Part shown: positions 22,142-33,955 of the stretch, piece after piece
How positions within the stretch are numbered: position 1 is the stretch's first letter
Layout of the letters: each line of letters starts with the position of its first letter
Origin: Mesotaenium endlicherianum
Lineage: Eukaryota; Streptophyta; Zygnematophyceae; Zygnematales; Mesotaeniaceae
Length of the DNA: 64,000 nucleotides
Assembly (NCBI GenBank): GCA_009602735.1
Contig: WELA01007202.1
Span: forward strand, 472,522 to 536,521
Direction: 5' to 3'
Made by a program: the position numbers and the translations under genes
The notes under the pieces: model-generated
Seen by the model: only the letters and a program-made list of their open reading frames with translations
Databases searched by the model: none
What the model was told of the DNA's origin: nothing

Positions 22142-23609
22142 TGTAAGGTCATAGGTTTATAAAGTGCATCATTGAGTTTCATAAAATTATGTTTTGATTG
22201 TACATTCATGTAGAGTGCATTTTTTTGGTCATTTTGATATAAAGTTCATCGAATTTGGTCAAGTATTGAGAGAGTTACGGATATCTGAAGTTTAATTAGT
22301 TTTGAGGTCGGTCGACGACTGTCCTTAATTCGCGGTGAGCGCGACCGTCGGATTGACCGACAGCGTCGAGCAATCTGGCCCGTTGGAATGAACTCGAACC
22401 TTCACGTAAGTTCGGCTGACGCGGAGTGCCGACTAGGTCGATTTACCTAGAAGTTTCGGTTTAGCCTAGCGCGTCTAAGATCGAATCTTCTAGTAATGTC
22501 GATGCATGTATGTGGACGTCAATTCGGCCCGACACGTCAAATTAGACAAATCTGGCTTACTCACGAATATTTTGGAAGGGACAATTTGACGAACACTTAG
22601 GAAAATCCGTAGCTTCCTCCTAGGGAGGATGAAATGAATCGACTTCCCAAATAGGCGATTAACAATTAATAAAGATCTTTATATCAGCAAGTAATCTTTA
22701 TGGTATTTTCGTTAACTGGTTCAACGGCAAAGGACAATACACTAGCAGGGAATAATACTCGTAAGTCAAATGCGAGTAAACTAGCATCAATGATGCAAAT
22801 CAGTAAACTCATACATAAGCAAGGTTAGAAGACAGTGCGTATCAATGGCTTCTCGCCTTGGATTCAGATGTCTCTCAGTACGCTGTACAAGAGAGTTGGC
22901 CTCGTCTCCAAATGCCGAACTCGAGAGCAATGTCTAGCGTATGTACATGGAATGAGTTTCCTGTTCAACGGTCAGTGCGATGGCACCGCCTACCCGGGAG
23001 TTAACCACATTGGTAGGACCTCGGTTAACCAAATCCACCGCCATCTCCCATCATCCCGAATCGCCATCCATCATAGGGATGTCATCTGGCCATTCATCTA
23101 GCATACCACACTTAGATGCATATTGAGGCAGTTCGCTGCTACCGAGTACGGAAGTCAGCTGGCTGTCAAAGAATGTGTCAGCAAGCTGACTTAAGGTGAC
23201 CTCAGCCTGCTACTTCCGGCCAAGTCATAAACTGATATTAAGTATAAAGTCCAGCAGACTGATTGTTAACTAGAGTTCAGCAGGCTGAACTTATTTGACT
23301 ATATTATTTAAATGAATATTATATCAACCAGTATACTGATTCATTACAGAGGAGCACTCAGGCAGAAAATTATAAATAGGCATGACTTCGTTGTTTCTTA
23401 TCAGTTTTCACTCCTGTAAATTTCTACGGGTTTGTAATGACAAGGCCTTTCATCCTACATCATTTGTGAGCAGTTTCTTGCTACTCAAAATGTTGAGTAA
23501 TTTTCCTAAGCTTTCTTAGCAATATGCCGCTGCACTCTTGAGTATGATTGCAACTAGTTCCTTTCCTCGTGAGTTACTACGCTTCCACTAGGGCACTCTG
23601 CCCCTTTCA
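22142..23609 (+). repeat. B1 5' LTR, split by a solo LTR
   Basis: LTR sequence runs 22142-22629 and 23354-23609. Without the nested insert and its duplicated 5 bp the length is 744 bp, exactly that of the 3' LTR. The PBS TGGTATCGGAGC follows at 23613-23624. Confidence 0.9.
22630..23348 (-). mobile_element. solo LTR of family A, inverted
   Basis: Begins TGAAATGAATC and ends GATTCATTACA, the reverse complement of the family-A LTR ends, and is 719 bp like the A1 3' LTR. The 5-bp target duplication GAGGA flanks it (22625-22629, 23349-23353). Formed by LTR-LTR recombination after insertion into the B1 LTR. Confidence 0.93.
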
Positions 23610-23646
23610 TCTGGTATCGGAGCAGGGCTAGTTTGCATATTATATT

Positions 23647-24678
23647 ATGGAGTCGCAGCCGGCAGCTGGAGGAGGCGTACATGTCGAGCATGTTGAGCGC
23701 GCGAGGCAGCAGGCAGCACCAACAATGACCAGAGAGCAACAAGAGATGCAAGCGATGCTAAGGCAAATGGCAAATGCAATTAGAGGAGAAGTCTACACCC
23801 AGTTTCAACAAAATATGCGCGCGGAGGTGGAGAAAATGGAACGAGTTGTTATGGGGAACGCCGCTTCGACGAGTTCGGCACTTGCACCTGTTGTACCACC
23901 AATTCATGTTAACCCACTGGTGAAACCAGTTATTCCACCCGCATTAGGAGAGCGTGAGCCTAAGCTTGAAGTTTATACTGGAGAGCGTGGATCGCCGCCT
24001 GTTCATCAGTGGAATTTTGGAGTGAAGAAGTTTATGGAGTATTCTGCGCTTACGCCCGACAGGTAAGTCGCCTTTGTCATAACTTTGCTGCAGAAGAGTG
24101 CTGGAGCTTGGTATAAACGAGAAGAGCAGCTGTCTGGAGTTCCTGCTACTGTTGATCAGCTATTTGAAGGCTTGAAGAGGCAATTTCAACCTATTGCACC
24201 CGAGGCTACCGCTTGAGATCTATTGGTGCGCCTTCGTTAGCGAGCAAGCGTTCAAGAGTATGTATCGCGCTTCAACAAGCTGGTACTTCAATGTCCATCC
24301 ATGCACGAGTCGGAGATGATGGACAAGTTTAAGAGGGGACTCAAGCCAACTGTGGCCAAGGAAGTGGCGCTCAAGGACCCTACCAGTCTTGGGGATATGA
24401 TGGCATTGGCAACAAGGGTTGACGCTGTGGAGTATAGTCAGAGGCAGTGGGGCAGCCACAACTTTGGAGGATATCGACAATTTGGATCTCAAGCGCCAAG
24501 CACGAGTGTTCAAGGTCCAGTACCCATGGAGTTGCGACTTGTGCAGTACCACCGCAGGCAGCAGAAGTTCAAGCCGAGAGGACCCTGCTATAGTTGAGGC
24601 AAGCGTGGACATCTGGCCCGAGACTGTCATGTGAAGGCGAAGCAACCTCAACAGCAAGAAAAAGGAGGACGCCAGTAA
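23647..24678 (+). pseudogene. gag: B1 gag, degenerate
   Basis: Opens MESQPAAGGG and encodes a Gag with capsid features (FMEYSALTPD, AGAWYKREEQL, FEGLKRQF). TAG (24064), TGA (24214) and TAG (24238) interrupt it. A TGA at 24595-24597 replaces the second Cys of the zinc knuckle CYSxGKRGHLARDC. It overlaps pol, which is in the -1 frame. No canonical slippery heptamer is seen at this junction. Confidence 0.85.
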
Positions 24679-27600
24679 GTCGTCCTGGGGTGTCTACTGG
24701 CGTGAAGACGAGAACTCACAAGGAGGTTATCCCCAGGAGCCTGCCGAGAAGCAAAAGACGAGATGTTGACAAGCCTATCATCGTGGAAGGAGTAGTCGAC
24801 GGCAACAAGGCAAAGTGTATGGTCGACAGTGGCGCAAGTGCAAACATTGTGCACAAGAAGTTGGTGAAAGAGTGGCGAATCCCTGTGCAAAAGCATTATG
24901 AGCCTAAGGAGGCAATTTTGGCGAATGGGCAGAAACTCAAGTGTGGTGCACCTACGGAAGCTATTCACGTGGAAGTAGCGGGGCACCAGAGTACTGAAGT
25001 TATGGAGCAGGCAGAGTTAGGTCACCATGAGGTGATATTGGGCCGACCATGGCTNCGACCGACCATGGCTAAGAAAAGTTAACCATCAAGTGCACTGGAG
25101 CACAGGACAAGTAAAGGTCCAAGGGCGTGATGGTTGAATGGAGACAGCGAAACAGGTGGAGGTAGATACGACCACAAGTAACTGTCTTCTGTCGAGCCTG
25201 CAAGTTAAGAAGCTAAGCAGGGCGAATCAGGTGAAGGAGATGTACCTTGTTTCAGTGGCCTTGGCCAGGTCATCAGATGGAGCAAGCGTGAATCGTAACA
25301 GCCTGGGCGAATGTACATCGCCGGAGGAGCAAGTAGTGGTGTCTGATCCCCTTGCTCAGAAGGAGCAGGGCCCAACTGCTCAAGGAAAGAAGCCTGCTGA
25401 GATGCCTGCCCAAATTAAGGTGCTGTTGGAGGAGTTCAAGAACGTATTTCCTGAGGAGCTACCTACAGGATTACCTCCACAGAGAGCTATGGAGCACAAG
25501 ATCGAGTTGGAACCAGGGAGCAAGCCACCAGTGAGACCCGCCTATCGACAATCGTTTGCGGAGTTGGATGAGTTGAAGAAGCAGCTGACAGAGTTGTTGG
25601 AGAAGGGATTCATCCGACCCAGCGAGTCTCCATTTGCAGCGCCAGTCTTATTTGTGAAGAAGAAGGATGGGACTATGAGGATGTGTGTCGACTACCGGGC
25701 ACTCAACAAGGTCACCATCAAGAACAGGTACCCACTTCCACGAGTGGACGAGTTAATTGACAGGCTTGTCGGGGCGAAGTATTTCTCGAAGATTGATTTG
25801 AGGAGTGGCTATCACCAGGTACAGATTGCGGAAGGAGACGTTCAGAAGACTGCTTTCAGGACTCGTTATGTGACCAGTTTGTGATGGTATTTTTGGACGA
25901 CATCCTGATCTATTCGAAGACCTTGGGAAAGCATGTGGAGCATCTGAGGAAGGTGTTGGAAGTCTTGAGAGATCAGAAGCTGTATGGGAAGATGAGCAAG
26001 TGCGACTTCTGTCTCAATAAAGTCGAATTTTTTGGACATGTAGTGGGTGTTAAAGGAGTCAAGGTGGAGCACAAGAAGGTGCAAGCAGTCAGAGATTGGC
26101 CGGTTCCTGCTGATATTCATCAACTTAGGAGCTTCCTCGGCATGGCGAATTATTACCCCGACGTTTCATTGAAGGATTTGCCAAGGTGTGTGCACCGCTC
26201 ACGGACATGTTGAAGAAGTAGGAGAAGTGGCTATGGGGTGACAAGGAGCAGCAAGCATTTGAGAAGATTAAGGAGCTGTTGACACAGGCACCTGTGTTGG
26301 CAATTGCCAGTCCAGAGCTTCCTTTCACCATCATCACGGACGCATCAAACTTTGCAGTGGGAGCCATTCTTCTCCAGGACCAGGGCAAAGGATTGCAGCC
26401 TGTGGCATATGAGAGCAGGAAGTTGAGTCCTGCTGAGCAGAACTATGCAGCACACGAGCGAGAGATGTTGGCTATTATCCAGGCTTTGAGGATTTGGCGA
26501 TGTTATGTGGACGGCCGGAAGGTGTTCATCAAGACCGACCACAAGAGCTTGGAGAAGTTTATGACGCAGCCAACGTTGACACCAAGACAAGCAAGGTGGA
26601 TGGAGTTTCTGCAACAGTTCGACCACAAGATTGAGTACTTACCTGGGAAGATCAACTCTGCAGACGCTTTATCCAGGAGGTGTGACCTTGCAGCTGTCTC
26701 AGTCATCAAGGAGAACATGGAGTTCAAGGAGAGGCTTCAAAGAGGTTATGAGGAGGACCCACAGTTTGCTGATGGTGGAGCAGCAGAGTTCAACGCGAGT
26801 ATGCAGAAGAAGGACGGCATATGGTATTATGGTGATTCCAACAGAGTGGTGGTACCTGACATCAAGGAGCTACAAGACTTACTGCTTGCAGAGCATCATG
26901 ATTGCCTATATGCTGGACACTTTGGAAGCGAGAAGACGGCAAGCGTGCTGAAGCGAGAGTACTACTGGAGAAATATGGACAAGGACATCGAGGAGTGGAT
27001 CAGGAGTTGCGATGCGTGCCAGAGAAACAAGACACCTAATCAAAAGAAGGGAGGTACATTGCAGCCCCTGCCTATTCCAGAGTATCCTTGGGAGCAGATT
27101 GCTATGGACTTCATCACATCGTTACCAGTCAGTGGTCAAGGGCACGATGCAGTATGGGTTGTGTCTGACAGACTCAGCAAGATGGCTCACTTCATTCCCA
27201 TGAAGGAGACTTCTACGGCAGCAGATGTGGCACGGCTATTCTTTGATCATATTTTTAGGCTACATGGGTTGCCGAAGGTGATTGTTTCAGATCGGGATTC
27301 AAGGTTTACTAGCAACTTCTGGCGGTCGTTGTTTACTTTGATGGGGACCAAGCTGAGTATGAGCACTTCCTATCATCCTCAGACAGACGGGCAGAGTGAG
27401 AGGCTCAGAACTCTGCAAGAGGTGCTCAGGAGTTTCACTATGGAGGACCCTTCAGAATGGGACAAGAAGTTGCCAAGACTGGAGTTTGCCTACAACAACA
27501 GCATGCAGGGATCGGCCAAGCAGTCACCATTTGCTATGGTTTATGGGCGAGAAGTATATCATCCAGGGAACATCTTGTTGGAGAAGGCCAAGGAGACTCA

Positions 27601-28201
27601 AGTTCCTACTACACAAGCTTTTGTGGAGCAGATGGCCAAGACTTGGGATATGGCGAAGACGTGTATTCGGAAGGCACAGGATGAGCAGGTCAAGCATGCT
27701 AACAGGCACAGGAGGAAAGTGACATTCCATGTGGGCGACAGAGTACTCTTGTCAACAGAGAACCTACCTTTCACAGGCAAGAGGAAACTGCGGGCACGGT
27801 TTACAGGTCCCTTTGTGGTGCTCAAGCAGGTGAATCCAGTGGCCTACAAGTTGGAAATTCCTTCAGGCTGGCGTATCCATGATGTGTTCCATGTCAGTTG
27901 TCTGCGACCATACGTTGACCCGAATGAAGGACATCCTAGACGACTACCTACATCGCCACCACCGGTCGAGATCGATGATATATTGGAGTATGAACTGGAG
28001 GCGATTGTCGGCGATCGACGAGTCAAGCGAGGTCAACGATTTGTCCAAGAGTATCTGGTCAAGTGGAAAGGCTACCATGCGGACGACAACACTTGGGAGC
28101 CAGAGGCCAGCCTGACTCATCGTAAGAGTAAGTTGAGGCGTTATCTACAGAATGCGTCGAGGACGTCGCATCTTGAGGAGGGGGATGATGTAAGGTCATA
28201 G
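24594..28201 (+). pseudogene. pol: B1 pol, degenerate
   Basis: Protease CMVDSGASANIVH is followed by an N at 25054 flanked by a short duplication. [21 protein letters not shown] and [13 protein letters not shown], then a deletion of about 100 bp near 25868 removes the PFGLTNAP palm segment. FLDDILIY resumes in another frame at 25890. A frame change near 26150 and a TAG at 26218 follow. RNase H, HHCC integrase, catalytic core (ISDRDSRFTSNFW-type, HPQTDGQSE) and a C-terminal chromodomain ([19 protein letters not shown]) form one 640-codon open frame (26279-28201). The pol stop lies 13 nt inside the 3' LTR. Confidence 0.88.
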
Positions 28202-28932
28202 GTTTATAAAGTGCATTTTTGAGTTTCCAAAAATTATGTTTTGATTAATTATTCATGTAGAGTGCATTTTTGTGGTCATCTTGATATAAAGTTCATCGAA
28301 TTTGGTCAAGTATTGAGAGAGTTACGAATTTCTGAAGTTTAGGTAGTTTTGAGGTCGGTCGACGACTGTCCTTAATTCGCGGTGAGCGCGACCGTCGGAT
28401 TGACCGACAGCGTCGAGCGATCTGGCCCGTTGGAATGAACTCGAACCTTCACGTAAGTTCGGCTGACGCGGAGTGCCGACTAGGTCGATTTACCTAGAAG
28501 TTTCGGTTTAGCCTAGCGCATCTAAGATAGAATATTCTAGTAATGTCGATGCATGTATGTGGACGTCAATTCGGCCCGACACGTCAGATTAGACTGATCT
28601 GGCTTACTCACGAATATTCTGGAAGGGACGATTTGACGAACACTTAGGAAAATCCGTAGCTTCCTCCTAGGGAGGAGCACTTAGGCCGAAAATTATAAAT
28701 AGGCATAACTTCTTTGTTTCTTATCAATTTTCACTTCTGTAAATTTCTACGGGTTTGTAATGACAAGGCCTTTCATCCTACATCATTTGTGAGCAGTTTC
28801 TTGCTACTCAAAATGTTGAGTAATTTTCCTAAGCTTTCTTAGCAATATGCCGCTGCACTCTTGAGTATGATTGCAACTAGCTTTGTTCCTCGTGAGTCAC
28901 TACGCTTCCAGTAGGGCACTCTGCCCCTTTCA
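28189..28932 (+). repeat. B1 3' LTR (744 bp)
   Basis: Preceded by the purine tract GAGGAGGGGGATGA. Close match to the 5' LTR after removing the nested solo LTR. Confidence 0.92.
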
Positions 28933-29541
28933 GGGCCCCTGACGGAAGGACGGTGGAAGAGCAGATGGCAGAGTGGGCCATTCTTTGAAACCAACCTCCT
29001 GTTGTTCCTTCTGCTATACCTCTGCCTCAAATTTGCAGACAACTGAGTGCAACAGCCATAGCCGAAGCGGCAGCAATTGGGAATGTCAAAACTGCTACTA
29101 ATCGAGCTAATGTTGCTGTTGCGGCATTTGGTGGGCTACCACCTCAGAATGTAGATCTGGGAGCTTTGTTTGTGCAAATGCAATTGCAAATGGCAAGCAT
29201 GAATTAGTCTCAACAGGAGGACAAGACGTTCATGATAGCATTGCTCCGTGACAGAGACCAACTGGGTTCTCAAACCACTGGTGGTGGTAGCAGAGGGTCG
29301 AGTAAGCCTAAGCCAAAACCTCCTCAGGACTATGACGTTGAGGGAAACAAAAAGTACTACCTCATCAAGTTTCTCGCTAATGTTAAGTAGTGGCTGGAGA
29401 ACTACCTAGAGGCTAAAAATGCAGGACTACAAGAAAGTCAAGCACACTAGTGCTCTACTGAAATGCAGTGCAGCAGACTCGTGGGTGTTTTGGAAATGAG
29501 AGCGTAAGGCTGCACAACTCGGTGACCCTACTTGGGTAGAG
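28933..29541 (+). pseudogene. gag: A0 gag, central piece
   Basis: Continues A0 Gag after B1: [42 protein letters not shown] and [10 protein letters not shown] match the A1 capsid region. Stops (for example at 29205 and 29388) and indels mark decay. Cut off at B2. Confidence 0.85.
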
Positions 29542-29545
29542 ATAC

Positions 29546-30168
29546 ACAACATTTTGAGTAGCAAGAAACTGTTCACAAATGATGTAGGATGAAACTTGTA
29601 GAAATTTACATAATTGGAAACTGATAAGGAATGAAGTAGTTATGCCTATTTATAGTTTTCTGACCCAAGTCCTCCCCTTTTGACGGGAGGGCCGCTTAGC
29701 AACGGATTTTCCAAGTGTTTGTCAAATCGTCCCTTTCAGAATATTCGTGAGTAAGCCAGATTAGTCTCATCTGACGTGTCGGGTCGATTTGAAGTCCACA
29801 TGCATGCATCGAAATATCTAGAATATACCAACTTAGACGCGCTAGGCTAATCCGAAACTTTTAAGTAAATCGACCTGGTCGGCACTCCGCGTCAGCCGAA
29901 CTTATGTGAAGGTTCGAGTTCACTCTAACGGCCGAGATCGCTCGACGCTGTCGGTCAATCCGACAGTTGCGCTCACCGCGAATTAAGGACAGTTGTCAAC
30001 CGACCTCAAAACTAATTAAATTTTGAATTCCATAACTCTCTCAATACTCAACCAAATTCGATGAACTTTATATCAAAATAACCACAAAAATGCACTTTAC
30101 ACTTCTGGGCAATCAAAACATACTGTCATTGAACTCAGAAATGCACTGTATAAACCTATGACCTTACA
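29546..30168 (-). repeat. B2 3' LTR, truncated
   Basis: Reverse complement of most of the B1 LTR, ending GACCTTACA at 30168; the distal end (about 120 bp of U5-side sequence) is missing. Confidence 0.88.
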
Positions 30169-30193
30169 TCATTCCCCTCCTCAAGATGCGACG

Positions 30194-30696
30194 TATAGTG
30201 AAACAGATAGATAAAGTACTTAGTAAAACAGAATACTTTATCTATTCAAGACAAGGATCTTTGAACACAAGTGGTAGCTTCTTGAAAGAGAGATGGCTTC
30301 TTGAAAGTTAATATATTTCTGAATTTTGGCAAGTACAAGAGTGATTCTGGAATGTCTTTCTATGTTCTAGCTCTTGTTTATATACTTGCTACATAAGTAA
30401 TTTCTAGGAAGGTGTATGTTGATGTGTTGGCACCCAACACATCCCAAAACTTGCCACCTCTTTCTAGAATAATGTACACATGTCCTTCTGACCTACAAAT
30501 GGCACATCTGACTTTTGCCACATGGAGTTCTTCTAGGTCTTTCCTCTAACTTTGAAAATGCCTTGGAAGGTTCAAAGGACATGAACCAAGTTCCTAGAGT
30601 ACCTATTCAAACTTGACTCCACACAATACTACTCCAAATATATTTGAAAACATTAAAATATATGCATACTAATATATAATAACTCAAATCACTACA
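30194..30696 (-). repeat. C 3' LTR (503 bp)
   Basis: Ends CACTACA on the plus strand. The adjacent ATCACCCCCCCG is, in element sense, a G-rich polypurine tract (GGGGGGGTGA). Its first dinucleotide on the plus strand is TA instead of TG. Confidence 0.9.
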
Positions 30697-31465
30697 TCAC
30701 CCCCCCGATAGAAAAAGCGACGTCTCGGCGCGTCAAGTCAGGTCTTACACATGTGGAGCAAACTAGTCAACAGTTTCAAGTCAGATACCACACATGTGAA
30801 GAGGACTAGTCAAAGGCGCCAAGTCAGGTGCTACACATGTAAGGTAGACTAGGCAAGGCCGTAGGTGGTGTGACCTTATTGGCTAGCCTACTCCTTAATG
30901 ATAAAGAAAATTGTACAAGTTGGCCCAGAATCTGCCACAAACTCAAAACTTCATAGCGGCCACAGATCTGCTCCAAATCTGAAAATTTGAGTGCCAGACG
31001 GACCGCGTCAAAGAATTCTACCAGGTCACCAAATTTGAGAGCATTCTCATATCTAGAGTGTCGTTGAGAGTTGACAGAGTAGGCACTCCTCCAAATCTGT
31101 GCAGAAACTTCTGAAAATCATAAGTCCTTCTATACTTCTCCAAATTTTGCAAACTAAGTCTCAACCTGGGCGCTGTAAGATGTTCTACCAGAGTCTTGAG
31201 TTTCAGAGCATTCCAAGTTCAGGCAAAGGCACAATGTCAGAAGGCATATTCTGTCCTAACAATGCCAGCAGCCTGACCCCCTTCTACTTAGAGCATCATA
31301 TCTCTCTCACCAGTGCTTCAAATTAAGCACACTTGAACTCTAAATGATCGGCTACTCATGGACTACAGCCAAGTAAATTTTCAGAATTTATCATGCAGAG
31401 ACCTATCACCAATAGCAGTTTTAGTTTTCTAACCAGAAACTGCGAGACGAGAAGAGTGTCTAATG
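30697..31465 (-). other. C 3' untranslated region
   Basis: About 770 bp between the pol stop and the 3' LTR, with no convincing ORF in element sense and no counterpart of the family-A ORF3. Confidence 0.6.
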
Positions 31466-33946
31466 TCAATTTTTCCTCTTTCTTGTTCTTGCAGGCTGCC
31501 TCCAAGGGGTCTTCTGCTGCTTCTTGATGGTGGCAGGCTGCCTCCCTGAAGTCTTCGGGCTTTTAGTAGAGAGACTTGGGGCTGGTCCAAGATGGGGGTT
31601 GGCGGCATGGAAGCGCTTCAACTTTCTCTGAACTTTGTCAAGGTAGTGCGCCGCCACCCAACTATTCTCCGAATCTGGATATCCTTTCCACTTGATCAAG
31701 TATTGCTGCTGTCTCCTGAAATTTCTCATAGCCACTATGTCTTCCACTTCGTACTCCAAATGATCATCCACTATTGTCGGGGCTGGTGGGGTTGTCACAC
31801 GTCCTGGGAACTTGTTGTCGGGTTGCACATACGGCTTGAAGAGGGAAGCGTGGAATACGGGGTCGATGTGCATAGTCTGGGGAAGTTCTAGCTTGAAAGC
31901 AACGGGGTTGACTTGCTGGATAATCTTGAAGGGTCCCAAATACTTGGGAGAGAACTTGCTGCCGGCAGGCCTGTTGTTCAGGGAAATATTCTTGGATGAT
32001 AGTAACACGTTGTCACCCACTCTGTACGTAATTTCTCTTCTGGATCTGTTTGCCACTCTTGCTTGAGCATCTTGCGCGTGTTGTAGAGCTTTCTTCGCTG
32101 CTGTAAGGGCTGCTTCTAATGTCTCCATATAATCTGTGGCTGCACGTACTTCATCAAGGCCAGCCGTGAAGCTCAGTGGCGTGGTCGGATGGAAGCCATA
32201 GTTGAGGAAGAATGGGGACTCTTGGGTAGAGGCCTGCGTAGTGTTGTTGTAGGCAAACTCGAGGGGGGTCAAGTGCATGTCCCAGTCTTGCTCGAGGGTA
32301 GGCACGCAGGCCTTTAGAGAGGTCATTAGGGTACGATTCATACGCTCGGTTTGCCCATCTGATTGTGGGTGGTAGGCAGTAGACATATCCAGCGATGTAC
32401 CCAAGTTCTTGAAGAGATTTTTCCAGAAATGGCTTGTGAATCTTGGATCTCTATCTGACACAATTCTTGATGGTAGTCCATGGAGTCGGAAGATGTTGTC
32501 AAAGATGAGTCTTGCAAGTTGTGGTGCTGTAGCCTTAGTCGTCGTGGGAATAAAATGAGCCATCTTGGTAAGTCTGTCCACCACCGTGAGTATTGCATTA
32601 TGGCCTCGAGGTGTCACGGGCAAGTCCACGATAAGGTCCATTGAGATGTCCGTCCATTGCCTTTCGGGGATTGGTAGTGGTTGGAGGAGTCCTCCCGCCT
32701 TTTGGGACGATGGCTTGACTCTTTGGCATGTGTCACAGCTCCTGCAGTACTCCTTGACTTGCTTAGACATGCCTGGCCAACAATAAGTCCTGGCTAGAAC
32801 GCCCGTGGTCTTTAGGATTCCAAAGTGTCCTCCAAGAGGGTTGTCGTGTGCTTCTCGTAGAAGCAAGAGCCGGAGGTCTAAGTCATCAGGAACACATCTC
32901 TGGCCCGTATCAAGCCTCACCCAATAATTGCCTTCTTGCTTCTTGCATGGGTCCAAGGCTGCTTCTCCGTTCTTGTAGTAAGGGTCTCTTTCATAGGCGG
33001 CTGAAAATCGAGCTTCCAGATCTGTCTTCAGGGATACCATCACTGCATTTAATTGCAGTCTTGAGAGGGGGTCAGCCGGGTTTGTCTTGCCGGGCTGGTA
33101 CTGAATCGTGATGTTGTATTGTTGCAAGTATCCGCTCCATCTTGCTTGTCTCCTTGAGAGATACGGCTGCGTTTGGAGGTGCTTTAACGCCTCGTGGTCC
33201 GTGGTGACCAGTACTTTGCGTCCTTCAACGTAGCAGCGCCAAACCTTCAAGGCATGTACAATCGCCAATGCCTCTCGCTCCGTGGTTGTATAATTTTGCT
33301 CGGCTGGATTTAGCTTCCTTGACTCGTAGGCGATGGGCTGCAGTCCCTTGCCTTGGTCTTGAAGCAGGATTGCTCCTATTGCATAGGAAGATGCATCGGT
33401 GATGACGTGGAAGGGCCAATCTGGGTTTGGACTTGGGAGTGTGAGCACCGGGGATGTGGTCAATCTTCGCTTTAACTCTTGAAATGCCTCTTCCTCTTTC
33501 TCGGTCCATGTATATAGCCTGTCCTTCTTGAGTAGATCTGTCAGGGGGGCTGCTATGTGCGAGAAGCCTTGGATGAATTTTCTGTACCAATTGGCAAATC
33601 CCAAGAATGACTGGAGTTCTTTCTTGGTCGTGGGGGTTGGCCATTCCTCCACCACCGTGGTCTTCTTGGGGTCTATCTTGATGCCATCAGCAGTCACGTG
33701 GAGACCTAGGAACTCCACTTCTTGTTTGGCAAACTCGCATTTTGACTCCTTCGCAAACAGCTTGTTTTGCTTCAATACTTCAAGGACTTCTTTCAAGTGT
33801 CTCGCATGCTCTTCAAGGGTCTTGCTGTAGATAAGGATGTCATCGATNNNNNNNNNNNNNNNNNNNTTTAATTGCAGTCTTGAGAGGGGGTCAGCCGGGT
33901 TTGTCTTGCCGGGCTGGTACTGAATCGTGATGTTGTATTGTTGCAA
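31466..33946 (-). CDS. pol: C pol, RT end to chromodomain (left of gap)
   Basis: After the gap-related N residues the frame covers the end of RT ([19 protein letters not shown]), RNase H ([17 protein letters not shown]), HHCC integrase (CRSCDTCQRVK), catalytic core (VSDRDPRFTSHFW, HPQSDGQTERMNR) and chromodomain (YEVEDIVAMRNF...YLIKWKGYPDSENSW), with a basic Lys/Arg-rich tail. Open throughout; with the right-hand part it makes a full chromovirus Pol. The first residues of the frame come from the duplicated repeat beside the gap. Confidence 0.88.
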   Translation of the reverse strand: MQQYNITIQYQPGKTNPADPLSRLQLXXXXXXXIDDILIYSKTLEEHARHLKEVLEVLKQNKLFAKESKCEFAKQEVEFLGLHVTADGIKIDPKKTTVVEEWPTPTTKKELQSFLGFANWYRKFIQGFSHIAAPLTDLLKKDRLYTWTEKEEEAFQELKRRLTTSPVLTLPSPNPDWPFHVITDASSYAIGAILLQDQGKGLQPIAYESRKLNPAEQNYTTTEREALAIVHALKVWRCYVEGRKVLVTTDHEALKHLQTQPYLSRRQARWSGYLQQYNITIQYQPGKTNPADPLSRLQLNAVMVSLKTDLEARFSAAYERDPYYKNGEAALDPCKKQEGNYWVRLDTGQRCVPDDLDLRLLLLREAHDNPLGGHFGILKTTGVLARTYCWPGMSKQVKEYCRSCDTCQRVKPSSQKAGGLLQPLPIPERQWTDISMDLIVDLPVTPRGHNAILTVVDRLTKMAHFIPTTTKATAPQLARLIFDNIFRLHGLPSRIVSDRDPRFTSHFWKNLFKNLGTSLDMSTAYHPQSDGQTERMNRTLMTSLKACVPTLEQDWDMHLTPLEFAYNNTTQASTQESPFFLNYGFHPTTPLSFTAGLDEVRAATDYMETLEAALTAAKKALQHAQDAQARVANRSRREITYRVGDNVLLSSKNISLNNRPAGSKFSPKYLGPFKIIQQVNPVAFKLELPQTMHIDPVFHASLFKPYVQPDNKFPGRVTTPPAPTIVDDHLEYEVEDIVAMRNFRRQQQYLIKWKGYPDSENSWVAAHYLDKVQRKLKRFHAANPHLGPAPSLSTKSPKTSGRQPATIKKQQKTPWRQPARTRKRKN
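33848..33866. other. assembly gap (N) flanked by ~800-bp direct repeat
   Basis: A run of N interrupts C pol. Sequence 33047-33847 is repeated almost exactly at 33867-34667, so the same RT/RNase H segment occurs twice. This is most simply an assembly error at a gap, not biology. Confidence 0.85.
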
Positions 33947-33955
33947 GTATCCGCT

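Larger units (their letters stand above)
22142..28932 (+). mobile_element. element B1: defective Ty3/gypsy chromovirus inside A0 gag
   Basis: LTRs begin TGTAAGGTCATAGG and end CCCCTTTCA. The target duplication GGGCC is perfect (22137-22141 and 28933-28937). Order: 5' LTR (with a nested solo LTR), PBS, gag, pol with chromodomain, 3' LTR. Gag has several stops and RT has a deletion, so it is non-autonomous. Confidence 0.92.
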
